Assembly: GCF_017894365.1 (NCBI RefSeq)
Contig: NZ_CP059467.1
Location: 434,001-498,000 of the forward strand
Direction of reading: 5' to 3'
Source: Aromatoleum bremense
GTDB lineage: Bacteria; Pseudomonadota; Gammaproteobacteria; Burkholderiales; Rhodocyclaceae
DNA length: 64,000 nt
The position numbers and the translations under genes are program-made. A model generated the notes under the pieces. That model had not been told where the DNA came from. It ran no database searches and saw only the letters and a program-made list of their open reading frames with translations. Positions 35,049-45,555 of the stretch are shown in pieces (positions within the stretch are counted from its first letter, which is position 1; every line of letters starts with the position of its first letter).

Positions 35049-35345
35049 TCAGAACAACTCGTCATCCTTTTGCGGCACAGCCGCGCGGCGCGTGTACACC
35101 GTGCCGATGATCTTGCCCATTTCCTGGTCGGCGTCGAGGCAGGTGTTGCAGCCGTCGCCTTCGCTCTTGTAAGTCTCGACGTGCACCTCGAAACCCATGC
35201 CGCGATAAGCCTCGGCGATCTCCGACAACCGCGGTTCGCCGATCGTCGTCAGTCGCTTCCAACCCTGGCGCAACAGACGGTCTTCGATTTCCTCTTCTTC
35301 ATTCGCCGAAGCAAGCTTGATCGGGATCATCTTCTTCACGTTCAC
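35049..35345 (-). CDS. bzdS: BzdS: small conserved protein of the bzd operon, 98 aa
   Basis: No family recognised. Sequence is IPIKLASANEEEEIEDRLLR at the start, a GFEVHVETYKSEGDGCNTCL stretch with a CNTC pair, then DADQEMGKIIGTVYTRR and an acidic tail. I chose GTG at 35345 because GGAGGG lies seven bases upstream; ATG at 35375 or an earlier one inside bzdM are weaker. It lies 40 bp after bzdM and before bzdT. The CxxC pair could bind metal or be redox-active (inference). The symbol is by position relative to the Azoarcus operon. Confidence 0.7.
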   Translation of the reverse strand: MNVKKMIPIKLASANEEEEIEDRLLRQGWKRLTTIGEPRLSEIAEAYRGMGFEVHVETYKSEGDGCNTCLDADQEMGKIIGTVYTRRAAVPQKDDELF

Positions 35346-35385
35346 CGCAGAACCCTCCGTCGCCACGCCTTTCATCTCGTCCGGC

Positions 35386-35670
35386 CTACCAGGAATGCTT
35401 GATCGCGCCCGGGGTACAGGCAGCGGTACAGGGCAGGCTGGTATAGCCACCGGCCGGCTTGCATTCGGCGCAGTCGTAAGCGAGGGCGCGCGTGCATTCC
35501 TTCTTCACCCATGCCACTTCGTCGTCGTAATCATCGGTGATGATTTCGAACATATTCTTCGGGCACGCGGTCAGACAGGCGCGCCCCGCAGTACAGTCGA
35601 TGCACTTGTCGGTATCGATGCTGATGTAATACTCGCCAGACCCGTCCTTGTAGCCGTAGTTCGCGATCAT
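35386..35670 (-). CDS. bzdM: Ferredoxin BzdM, 94 aa, two [4Fe-4S]
   Basis: Low-potential electron donor to benzoyl-CoA reductase. Seen: CIDCTAGRACLTACPKN as first cluster motif with a two-residue insertion, and a second set of cysteines in CTRALAYDCAECKP and LPCTAACTPGA. The 94-residue length and the insertion match benzoyl-CoA-pathway ferredoxins. RBS AGGAGA nine bases upstream. It follows bzdQ. Confidence 0.92.
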   Translation of the reverse strand: MIANYGYKDGSGEYYISIDTDKCIDCTAGRACLTACPKNMFEIITDDYDDEVAWVKKECTRALAYDCAECKPAGGYTSLPCTAACTPGAIKHSW

Positions 35671-35778
35671 GTCCGTTCTCTCCTGTGAATTGAGTCGTAG
35701 GCCGCCGGCCGTCCGGAAAAACCGCCGCGTTCAATCGCGGCGTTTCCCGAGACGGCCGGCGCTGCTTCAGCCCCGACT

Positions 35779-36696
35779 TCAGGCCGCTTTCGCCTGCTTC
35801 TGCATCAGCGTGTAGCCAAAGAGCGCTGCGCCCAGCGCGCCGGCGATCTGGCTGTCGACCTTGGTGTCGACCGCCTTGATGCCGAGGATGCGCTCGATGC
35901 GCTTGACGACACCCGGGTTCTTCGCGATGCCGCCGGTGATGAAGAAGCCTTCCTCGACGCCGATGCGCTCCAAGAGGCTCACCACGCGCTCGGCCATCGC
36001 CTGGCAGTATGCCGCGATCACCTTGTTCTTGGTGTAGCCGGCCTTCAGGAGACCCAGCGCTTCGGACTTGGCGAACACGACGCAGATCGACGACACCGCT
36101 TCGGGTTCGACATCGACGTCGAACGAGCGCGGGCCCAGTTCGGCGATCGGGATCTGCATCAGGTCGGAGATGACTTCCATGCCGCGCCCGGTGCCGGCCG
36201 CGCACTTGTCGTTCATCAGGAAGTTGGTGACCTTGCCTTTCTCGTCGCAGTGGATCGCCTTGCAATCCTGGCCGCCCATGTCGAGGATGGTGCGCACCTG
36301 GTTGCCGCCCATGTAGTTCGCGCCGCGGGCGTGGCAGGCGATCTCGGTGATCGCCTTGTGGGCGAAGGGCACGTTCACCCGGCCGTAGCCGGTGCCGACG
36401 ACATAGTTGATGTCCTCGAGCTTCATGCCGATCTTGTCCATGATGCCCTGCAGGGCATTCTTGGCCGAGTCCGGCGAGTTGTTGCCGGTGCGCATGCTGT
36501 TGTAGCCGTACAGTTCGCCGTCACAGACGATGACCGCCTGCGAGGACACCGAGCCGACGTCGATGCCGCAGGTGATGATCTTGGCGTCTTTCCAGTTCTT
36601 CGTTTCGTCGAACCAGACGTTTTCCTGCCAGCGCCAGAATTCCTTCTTCTCGGGGGCCGCTTCTGCCACCGTGGCCGCAGCAACTTCTGCATTCAT
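35779..36696 (-). CDS. bzdQ: Benzoyl-CoA reductase ATPase subunit BzdQ, 305 aa
   Basis: ASKHA-type ATPase subunit of ATP-dependent (class I) benzoyl-CoA reductase, related to the 2-hydroxyacyl-CoA dehydratase activator. Seen: phosphate-1 motif CGIDVGSVSSQAVIV, DMGGQDCKAIHCDEKG, cluster Cys in NDKCAAGTGRGMEV and the second Cys in ICVVFAKSEALGL, and GGIAKNPGVVKRIE. The cluster is shared between BzdP and BzdQ and drives electrons into BzdNO. A 40-residue N-terminal extension precedes the ATPase core. RBS AAAGGAG upstream. Confidence 0.94.
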   Translation of the reverse strand: MNAEVAAATVAEAAPEKKEFWRWQENVWFDETKNWKDAKIITCGIDVGSVSSQAVIVCDGELYGYNSMRTGNNSPDSAKNALQGIMDKIGMKLEDINYVVGTGYGRVNVPFAHKAITEIACHARGANYMGGNQVRTILDMGGQDCKAIHCDEKGKVTNFLMNDKCAAGTGRGMEVISDLMQIPIAELGPRSFDVDVEPEAVSSICVVFAKSEALGLLKAGYTKNKVIAAYCQAMAERVVSLLERIGVEEGFFITGGIAKNPGVVKRIERILGIKAVDTKVDSQIAGALGAALFGYTLMQKQAKAA

Positions 36697-36746
36697 TTGA
36701 TCGCTCCTTTATCCGTGTCTTTTCGCGTGTCGTTTCGCGTATCGGT

Positions 36747-37556
36747 TCAGTGCTGGCGTTCGGCCGCGATCAGCGCGCAGCCCAAAGCGCTGACGAATTC
36801 CGGCAGGTCGGGCAGCAGCACCTGATCGACGTCCATCGCGTTCTTGAGCGAGGCGACGAAACCGGGGTTGTGCACCATGCCGCCGATCAGCACCACGTTG
36901 CCTTCGATGCCGACGCGGCGCACCATCGCGCACACCCGGCTGGCGACCGCGTCGAGCACGGCCTTGGCGATGTCTTCCTTGGGCGTCGCGGAGTGGATCA
37001 GCGACACCACTTCGGACTCGGCGAACACCGTGCATTGGGCGTTCATCGGGATCGACTTGTCCGAGCGCAGGCTCGCTTCGCCGAATTCCTTCAGGGACAG
37101 CTGCAGCGCGCGGCTCATCGCTTCGGCGAAGGAACCCGCCCCGGCGGCGCACTTCTCGTTGCCGGCGAAGTCGATCGCCTTGCCGTCCGCGTCGGTCTTG
37201 ATGCCGCGGCCTTCCTCGGCGCCGACGTCGACCACGGTGCGCGCCTGCGGGTACATGTACACCGCGCCGCGCGCCCCTGCCGTCATCTCGGTGACGCCTT
37301 CGGTGGCGAACTCGACCTGCTTGCGCCCGGCCCCGGTCGCGAACACCGACTTCACCTGGTCACGCGACACCCCGGCCGCGGCCAGCGCTTCGGTGAAAGC
37401 CTTCTCGGCGGCCTGGTCGGCGTCGATGTCGCCCGGCATCATCAGGTGCGCTTTCTTCACCGCGTAGTTCAGTTGCGGCGCGCCATCCACCTTGATCTCC
37501 TCCAGCAGCACAACCTTCACGCTGCGGGAGCCCATGTCGATTCCAGCGGTAATCAT
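36747..37556 (-). CDS. bzdP: Benzoyl-CoA reductase ATPase subunit BzdP, 269 aa
   Basis: Second ATPase subunit. Seen: TAGIDMGSRSVKVVLLEE at the start, DVGAEEGRGIKTDADG, NEKCAAGAGSFAEAMS with one cluster Cys, QCTVFAESEVVSL with the other and GGMVHNPGFVASL. A much longer frame exists upstream, but the ATG at 37556 has AAGGAG eight bases upstream and gives the family's normal size. Azoarcus-type reductases have two short ATPase subunits like this, unlike the longer BcrA of Thauera. Confidence 0.93.
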   Translation of the reverse strand: MITAGIDMGSRSVKVVLLEEIKVDGAPQLNYAVKKAHLMMPGDIDADQAAEKAFTEALAAAGVSRDQVKSVFATGAGRKQVEFATEGVTEMTAGARGAVYMYPQARTVVDVGAEEGRGIKTDADGKAIDFAGNEKCAAGAGSFAEAMSRALQLSLKEFGEASLRSDKSIPMNAQCTVFAESEVVSLIHSATPKEDIAKAVLDAVASRVCAMVRRVGIEGNVVLIGGMVHNPGFVASLKNAMDVDQVLLPDLPEFVSALGCALIAAERQH

Positions 37557-37588
37557 TCTCGTGTACTCCTTGGGTTCCAATATTCCGA

Positions 37589-40061
<2,473 letters not shown>

Positions 40062-40113
40062 CGAACTATCTCCTCTGATTTATCCGCGACGCCTGTACCG
40101 ACCCCGCGGCTGC

Positions 40114-40261
40114 TGCATTATTTTTCCGGCCCTGCATGATTGCGCATAGTACGCACTCCAGTGCAGCCACTGTTGACCTAGATCAAACGCAGCACAGGAA
40201 AACTGCACTCACGTGCATTTTTTTCGACGTTTTTCCCACACATGCAATTTTGTGCATTGCA
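40114..40261 (-). promoter_or_regulatory. bzdN promoter region with BzdR-type TGCA motifs and AcpR/FNR box
   Basis: TGCA occurs at 40114, 40133, 40162, 40204, 40214, 40243, 40253 and 40258; two pairs (40204/40214 and 40243/40253) are exactly 10 bp apart. An FNR/AcpR-like box TTGACCTAGATCAA lies at 40173-40186. On the minus strand a -10-like TACTAT is at 40146-40151, so transcription should start near 40139, which puts the box at about -41 (class II activation). In Azoarcus sp. CIB, AcpR activates and BzdR represses this promoter (known). Confidence 0.8.
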
Positions 40262-40427
40262 GCAAGATAAACCGGACCGAACGGGTCGTGAAATCGCCTC
40301 GGGACAGCCCCTGGCCTCCCGCGAAGGGCACACAGGGACGAAGCGCGGCACAACGGAAAGGGAGGAGGAGATTCGGTGCCCGAGGGAGAGCGGTGGAAAG
40401 CAGCCGCCGGAGAATGGCAGCTGGCAC

Positions 40428-40444
40428 GACCGGTGACACCGGTC
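40428..40444 (-). terminator. Perfect dyad after bzdR
   Basis: Arms gaccggtg and caccggtc around one base, ending 10 bp past the bzdR stop. It may end bzdR transcription before the bzdN promoter; there is no T-run. Confidence 0.45.
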
Positions 40445-40453
40445 GGGTGCAGT

Positions 40454-41353
40454 TCAGGCCGAAACGACGGCTTCGCGCAGCGCAGCCAGGCTCTGCTCGA
40501 CGGTCTTGCCCGACGTTTCGACGATCGCGTCGGCCTTGCTGTACATCGCGATCCGCCCGGCAATAATGCGCCGGAGGTCGTCCATCGCCTCCTGGCTGTC
40601 CTTCATCGGCCGATAGTCGCCCTGTGCGACGACGCGCTCCATGTGTTCTTCGGGCGAAGCCTTGAGCCACACCGTGTAGCACGATGACAGCAGGAACTCG
40701 AACGTCGCCGGCTCGGAGACGATGCTTCCGCCCGGAACGAGCACGAAGCGCTCGTTGTTCTCTATGATCGATTCGAGGCTGCGGCGCTCGTAGCGCCGGT
40801 AGGCACCCTGCCCGTAGAGCGAAAAGATTTCCGAAAGCTCGGCCCCTGCTTCCTGCTCGATGGTCTTCGCCAGCTCGAAGAACGGCACTTCGAGATCTTT
40901 CGCCAGCAAGGAACCGAGCGTCGTCTTGCCCGCCCCGCGCAGCCCGATGAGCGCGATCCGCTCACGCCGACCCGCCTTGCCGGACGATTCAAGTTCGTTT
41001 TCCAGCAGACCGCGCGCCCAGTTCAGCTTTTTCGGCGAAAAACGGCTCAGATATTGCACCAGTAGCGTCAGCTCGGCCGGTTGCTCGGGCTCTTCGCGCA
41101 CCAGGTCGACGAGCGGCAGGCCCATGCCCAGCGCAATCTGCCGCAGCAGGATGATCGAGATGTTGCCGTGCCCGGTTTCCAGTTGGGCGAGGTAGCGTTC
41201 CGAGACGCCCGACTGGTGGGCCAGCGCCTTGCGCGTCATTCCGCGCCGAGCACGCAGTTCGCGTATACGCTCGCCCAGCATCAGCAGATAGCCGTTTTCT
41301 TCGACCGTCAAATCGGGCCGCTTCAGTCTTTCGCCACTGTTTTCGCTGTGCAT
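40454..41353 (-). CDS. bzdR: Transcriptional repressor BzdR, 299 aa
   Basis: Benzoyl-CoA-responsive repressor of the bzd operon. Residues about 23-85 form an XRE-type HTH (MLGERIRELRARRGMTRKAL, SGVSERYLAQLETGHGNIS). From about residue 130 a shikimate-kinase-like domain follows with Walker A GLRGAGKTTLGSLL, a RYERRSLE segment and LVPGGSIVSEP; it binds the effector benzoyl-CoA (known for Azoarcus CIB). The length (298-299) and two-domain plan match BzdR. It is transcribed in the same direction as bzdN from its own promoter (41389-41402). Confidence 0.95.
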   Translation of the reverse strand: MHSENSGERLKRPDLTVEENGYLLMLGERIRELRARRGMTRKALAHQSGVSERYLAQLETGHGNISIILLRQIALGMGLPLVDLVREEPEQPAELTLLVQYLSRFSPKKLNWARGLLENELESSGKAGRRERIALIGLRGAGKTTLGSLLAKDLEVPFFELAKTIEQEAGAELSEIFSLYGQGAYRRYERRSLESIIENNERFVLVPGGSIVSEPATFEFLLSSCYTVWLKASPEEHMERVVAQGDYRPMKDSQEAMDDLRRIIAGRIAMYSKADAIVETSGKTVEQSLAALREAVVSA

Positions 41354-41388
41354 GAGCGTTCACCGTTCGGAAGGATGATTCATATCGA

Positions 41389-41402
41389 TGCATTATAGTG
41401 CA
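41389..41402 (-). promoter_or_regulatory. bzdR promoter with TGCA motifs around the -10
   Basis: On the minus strand a perfect -10 TATAAT (41392-41397) is bracketed by TGCA at 41389 and 41399, 10 bp apart. The -35 is poor. The overlap of operator and -10 is what autorepression by BzdR would need; autorepression is known in Azoarcus CIB. Confidence 0.65.
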
Positions 41403-41564
41403 CGGTTTTCGCATCTTTGCAACCGCTTATGGCAATTGCGCGAAAATGGGTATTGTGCGCCCCGATACATGCCTGCAAGATTTCTTGCGGTACATCAACG
41501 CTTTTCGGCGATTGGAATCGCAGAGTTAGATGTGCTCCAAACGTCAACAAAAAGGCGCAACCCA

Positions 41565-41834
41565 ATGAAAAGACACTCCGAGAACGAGACACACATCACG
41601 AATCTTCGCTATCACACGCGGGGACTGGATGACCTTTACATACCGATTCCGTTCTTGTTCGTCACCAGCCGCATGCGCGATGAGATTGCCGCCGAGCGAC
41701 AGCTGATCATCGATCTCGCCCAGTCAGCGACGAAAGTTCGCCAGCTCGAACTTCTCTCGCGATACGACCCGTGCGTCAGCGCCGATGCCTTCAATTCGGT
41801 TCTCCATCTGTTCGAGGTCGACCGGCAGGACTGA
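41565..41834 (+). CDS. Small hypothetical protein, 89 aa
   Basis: No family recognised. It begins MKRHSENETHITN and is mostly helical with a hydrophobic patch (YIPIPFLFVTSRM) and a charged C-terminus. ATG at 41565; ribosome site weak. The frame extends upstream, but there it is rich in Arg and Cys and unlikely to code. It is divergent to bzdR and followed by an overlapping alpha/beta hydrolase, so the two may be co-transcribed. Confidence 0.5.
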   Translation: MKRHSENETHITNLRYHTRGLDDLYIPIPFLFVTSRMRDEIAAERQLIIDLAQSATKVRQLELLSRYDPCVSADAFNSVLHLFEVDRQD

Positions 41835-42526
41835 GGCAGATCCGGAATATTCCCACCCTGCCTTCAACTGAAAAGCACCCGCGCCCGCAGCGTGGCGAGA
41901 CGATTATCCTGGTCCATGGGCTATGGATGCACGGGGTCGTCTTTCATTTTCTGCGGCGAGCGCTGATGCGCTGCGGTTTCCGGGTGGAGACCTTCTCCTA
42001 TCCCTCGGTGCGTCGGGGCCTTGCCGCGAACACCGCTCGGCTTGCGCACTTCGTCGCCGGCCGGGATGCCGAAAAAGTGCACCTCGTTGGGCACAGCCTG
42101 GGCGGATTGCTGATATTGAACCTGCTATCGCAGCCAGTCGTGCCACATATCAGCCGTGCCGTGCTGATGGGAACGCCGTGCCGCGGGTCGCATTGTGCGG
42201 CCATGCTAGCGGGGATTCCCGGGTGCGCCCGGATCGTCGGACACTCCATACGGGACTGGCGGGGAGTCACGTCGCCGCTCGCCGCGGGGGTGGAGATCGG
42301 CGTCATCGCGGGCGATCGCGGCGTCGGCACGGGGCCGCTGCTGTTCGGCCTGCCGAAACCCAATGACGGCATCGTCGCAGTCGCCGAAACGCAACTCACC
42401 GGTGCGACCGACTCGCTCACGCTGCACGTCGCCCATTCCGAAATGCTGTTCTCGAAAGCCTGCGCCCGCCAGGTCGCGGCCTTCCTCGCGACGGGACGTT
42501 TCCTGCACGACGACGAGCGGCCGTAG
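41771..42526 (+). CDS. Alpha/beta hydrolase (esterase/lipase-like), 251 aa
   Basis: Triad visible: nucleophile Ser in VGHSLGGLLIL, Asp in NDGIVAVAE, His in HVAHSEMLF; the oxyanion region is ILVHGLWMHGVVF. Related to small PGAP1/lipase-like esterases. Substrate unknown. No ATG or TTG lies between the end of the previous gene and the first strand, so the start is either GTG 41771, overlapping by 64 bp, or a non-standard CTG at 41831. It lies convergent to the NAGGN peptidase gene, 10 bp away. Confidence 0.75.
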   Translation: MRQRRCLQFGSPSVRGRPAGLRQIRNIPTLPSTEKHPRPQRGETIILVHGLWMHGVVFHFLRRALMRCGFRVETFSYPSVRRGLAANTARLAHFVAGRDAEKVHLVGHSLGGLLILNLLSQPVVPHISRAVLMGTPCRGSHCAAMLAGIPGCARIVGHSIRDWRGVTSPLAAGVEIGVIAGDRGVGTGPLLFGLPKPNDGIVAVAETQLTGATDSLTLHVAHSEMLFSKACARQVAAFLATGRFLHDDERP

Positions 42527-42536
42527 CAGGGGCGAA

Positions 42537-43796
42537 TCAAACCTTCGGATCACCTCCGGGCTCGCGTTGCGACACGTCACAATCCTGCGCCTCGCCGCCG
42601 CCGTCCTGCCGGCCGCAATCGAGAAATTCACCCGGGAGCGGCAGCGGCGTCGACGGCACAACCATGTCCTCGGGCCGCAGCTGCTCGGTGAAGCCCGCCA
42701 GCGAACCCATCGTGCGCCGGTCGCGCCGCGTCACAGGTTCGCTCGTCATGTAGGCGACCACGAGCCGCGTCAGCGCGACCAGCGCGTCGCGGTGCGTACG
42801 TTCCTGCGCGTGCGAGGCGTCGCCGCCGAAGCCGATCAGGGCGGTGCGAATGTCGTTGCCAGCTTCGACCGCGGCGGCGGAATCCGAGCGGTAGAAGCGG
42901 AACACGTCGCGCCGGTGCGGGATGCCGTGCTCGCGCGCGAGCGCGATCAGCTTGTGCGTGAGGTGGTAGTCGAACGGCCCCGACATGTCCTGCACGCAGA
43001 TCGTCGCGGCATGCTCGGACGTGTTCTGGCCCGGCGCGGCGATCGAGATGTCGAGGCTGACCATCTCCGCGATCTCGCCGTGCAGCGCCGCGGACGCGCC
43101 CGAACCGACTTCCTCGGTGATCGTGAACAACGGATGGACGTCGACCGCGAGAGGCAGGCGATGGTCGCGGACCGCCTTGCATGCGGCGAGCAGGGCCGCG
43201 ACCGCGGCCTTGTCGTCGAGGTAGCGCGAGTTGATGTAGCCGCCGGGCAGGATCTCGGTCTGCGGATCGAACGCGATCCAGTCACCGACATGCAGGCCGG
43301 CCTGTTCGAGTTCCAGCGCCGTCGTTGCCGGCACGTCGACCCGCACTTCGACGTGGTCCCAGCCGACCGGCTGGCTGTCGATCTCGCTGCCGAAGGCGTG
43401 ACCCGAAGTTTTCAGCGGTAGGCAGGTGCCGCGCAGCTGGCAGTGGTCGGTGAACACTGTCAGGCGCGAACCCTCGGCAAATCGCGCCGACCAGTGCCCG
43501 ATCGGCGCGATCGCCAGCCGCCCGTTCGGCTTGATCTCCCGGACCATCGCGCCCAGCGTGTCGAGGTGCGTGACGACCGCGCGCGCCGGCTGCGCCTCGC
43601 GGCCGCGCAGCGTCGCGCGGATCGCGCCGCGCCGCGTGAGCTCGTACGCAATCCCGAGCGCCTCGAGCCGGGCGGCGGTATAGCGCACGACCGCATCGGT
43701 CAGCCCGACCGGGCTCGGGATCGCGAGGAGCTGCAGCATCGTCTCCTCGAGGTAGTCGTAGTCGATTTCCGGCAATGCATTGGCGATCGGAATCAT
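42537..43796 (-). CDS. NAGGN-system M42-family peptidase, 419 aa
   Basis: M42 (FrvX-like) zinc peptidase family: VVTHLDTLGAMVREIKPNG with metal His-x-Asp, SRYLDDKAAVAALLAACKAV with the bridging Asp, TITEEVGSGASAA with the catalytic Glu pair, SLDISIAAPGQ and the final metal His in GFGGDASHAQ. Third gene of the N-acetylglutaminylglutamine amide (NAGGN) trio, 19 bp after the synthetase gene. Role in the osmolyte pathway (processing or turnover) is not established. RBS AAAGGAGG. Confidence 0.9.
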   Translation of the reverse strand: MIPIANALPEIDYDYLEETMLQLLAIPSPVGLTDAVVRYTAARLEALGIAYELTRRGAIRATLRGREAQPARAVVTHLDTLGAMVREIKPNGRLAIAPIGHWSARFAEGSRLTVFTDHCQLRGTCLPLKTSGHAFGSEIDSQPVGWDHVEVRVDVPATTALELEQAGLHVGDWIAFDPQTEILPGGYINSRYLDDKAAVAALLAACKAVRDHRLPLAVDVHPLFTITEEVGSGASAALHGEIAEMVSLDISIAAPGQNTSEHAATICVQDMSGPFDYHLTHKLIALAREHGIPHRRDVFRFYRSDSAAAVEAGNDIRTALIGFGGDASHAQERTHRDALVALTRLVVAYMTSEPVTRRDRRTMGSLAGFTEQLRPEDMVVPSTPLPLPGEFLDCGRQDGGGEAQDCDVSQREPGGDPKV

Positions 43797-43815
43797 CGTC
43801 GCCTCCTTTCGTGAT

Positions 43816-45546
43816 TCAGGCAGCCCGGGTGCGCGGGAACAGCAGGTCGATGAAGCGCTCCGCGGTCGGCTGCGGCTCGTGGTTGGCCAGGCCCGGGCGC
43901 TCGTTCGCTTCGATGATCACGTAGTCGCCGCGATCGACCGCCGACACCAGGAAATCCAGCCCCGTGACCGGGATGTCGAGCGCCCGCGCCGCCGCTTCGG
44001 CCGCGTCGCGCAGCGCCGGATGAAGCTCGCCCGTGACATCGTGGATCGTCCCGCCGGTGTGAAGGTTCGCGGTATTTCGCACCCTGATCTGCACGTCGTG
44101 GTCGAGCACGTCCTCGAGGGCGTGTCCCTGCATGCGCAGGCAGCGCTCGGTCTCCTCGTCGACGGGGATGCTCGACTCGCCGCCGGTCGCGGCCTGGCGG
44201 CGGCGGCTCTGCTTCTCGATGAGCTTCAGCACCGTCGAACGCCCGTCGCCGACGACGACCGGCGGACGGCGCACCGCCGCGGCGACGACGCGAAAATCGA
44301 TGACGACGATGCGCAGGTCCTCGCCCTCGCAATACTGCTCGAGAATCACGCGGTCGCAAAAGCGATGCGCGCGCCCGATCGCGGCCGCGACGTCGTCGGG
44401 CGAGTGCAGATCCACGCTGATGCCTTTGCCCTGTTCGCCTTCGACGGGCTTGACGACGACCACGCCGTGCTCGGCGAGGAAGCGCTCGTTGGCCTCGGCA
44501 TCGGTCGCGTCCGCCTGCGCCGGAACCCGCAGCCCCGCTTCGCGCAGCAGCTTCAGCGTCACCCGTTTGTCCTGGCAGCGGCTCATCGCGATCGCGCTGG
44601 TCAGCTCCGACAGCGACTCGCGACAGACGATGCTGCGCCCGCCCAGCGTGAGGCGGAAATAGCCGTTTTCCGCGTCGAGCACTTCGACGAGGATGCCGCG
44701 CCGGCGCGCCTCGGTGACGATCAGGCGGGCGTAGGGATTGAGGTCCTGCGCGCCGTCTTCCGGGCCGGTGAAGAGCGGTTCGTTGATCGCGTTGCGCCGC
44801 TTCACCGCGAACGCCGGGATGCGCTGGAACCCGAGCTTTTCATACAACGCGATCGCCTGGCTGTTGTCATGCATCACCGACACGTCGAGGCTTATCCGCC
44901 CGCGCGCCTGGTAATGCTCGGCGAGGTAGCGCACGAGCGACTCGCCGACGCCGGGATGGGCGGCTTGCGGGGCGACGGCGAGCGCCCACAGGCTCGCGCC
45001 GTGTTGCGCGTCGGCGAACGCCTCGACATGGTCCAGTCCCATCGCGACGCCGATGATCTCGCCGCTCGTGCGGTCTTCGGCCATCGCATAGGTGATTGCG
45101 CGGCTCGCGCGCTCGCGCCACACGCGCTGCGTATCGACCGGCACCATGCCGCGGCTGCGGTACAGCACGTTGATCGCCGCGACGTCGGCGCGCGTGCGCA
45201 GGCGCCGCAACGTGAAGCCACGCCTCGTCTGGCGGGCGCAGCGGTAACCGCCGAGCGACAGGCGAAACGCTTCGGAGGGATCGACGAAGAGTTGCTGCGG
45301 CGCGGCCGCGACCACGACGTGCGGCTTCTCGACGTAGAACGCGATGTCGCGCTGGCCGGGTCGCTCCTGCAGCAGTTCCGTCGCCAGCAGCGCCGGCTCG
45401 CGCCAAGTCTGGCCGGGCAGCAGTCGCCCCCAGCCACACTCGATCACGACGTTGTCGGGCATCGCCTGCGCCTCGGGCTGGCCGACAGGCAGGTGCAGCG
45501 GCTGGTTTCCGGTGCGCAGCGACCGGGCAAGCTGTTTGCGGATCAT
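43816..45546 (-). CDS. ngg: N-acetylglutaminylglutamine synthetase, GNAT plus ATP-grasp fusion, 576 aa
   Basis: The N-terminal third is a GNAT acetyltransferase (GVAMGLDHVEAFADAQHGAS, VAPQAAHPGVGESLVRYLAE); the C-terminal half is an ATP-grasp ligase (VVVKPVEGEQGKGISVDLHS, VVGDGRSTVLKLIE, EANERPGLANHE). This fusion makes N-acetyl-L-glutaminyl-L-glutamine, precursor of the osmoprotectant NAGGN (known in Sinorhizobium meliloti as ngg). It lies between asnO and the peptidase, 9 bp after asnO. Confidence 0.92.
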   Translation of the reverse strand: MIRKQLARSLRTGNQPLHLPVGQPEAQAMPDNVVIECGWGRLLPGQTWREPALLATELLQERPGQRDIAFYVEKPHVVVAAAPQQLFVDPSEAFRLSLGGYRCARQTRRGFTLRRLRTRADVAAINVLYRSRGMVPVDTQRVWRERASRAITYAMAEDRTSGEIIGVAMGLDHVEAFADAQHGASLWALAVAPQAAHPGVGESLVRYLAEHYQARGRISLDVSVMHDNSQAIALYEKLGFQRIPAFAVKRRNAINEPLFTGPEDGAQDLNPYARLIVTEARRRGILVEVLDAENGYFRLTLGGRSIVCRESLSELTSAIAMSRCQDKRVTLKLLREAGLRVPAQADATDAEANERFLAEHGVVVVKPVEGEQGKGISVDLHSPDDVAAAIGRAHRFCDRVILEQYCEGEDLRIVVIDFRVVAAAVRRPPVVVGDGRSTVLKLIEKQSRRRQAATGGESSIPVDEETERCLRMQGHALEDVLDHDVQIRVRNTANLHTGGTIHDVTGELHPALRDAAEAAARALDIPVTGLDFLVSAVDRGDYVIIEANERPGLANHEPQPTAERFIDLLFPRTRAA

Positions 45547-45555
45547 CGCGTCACC

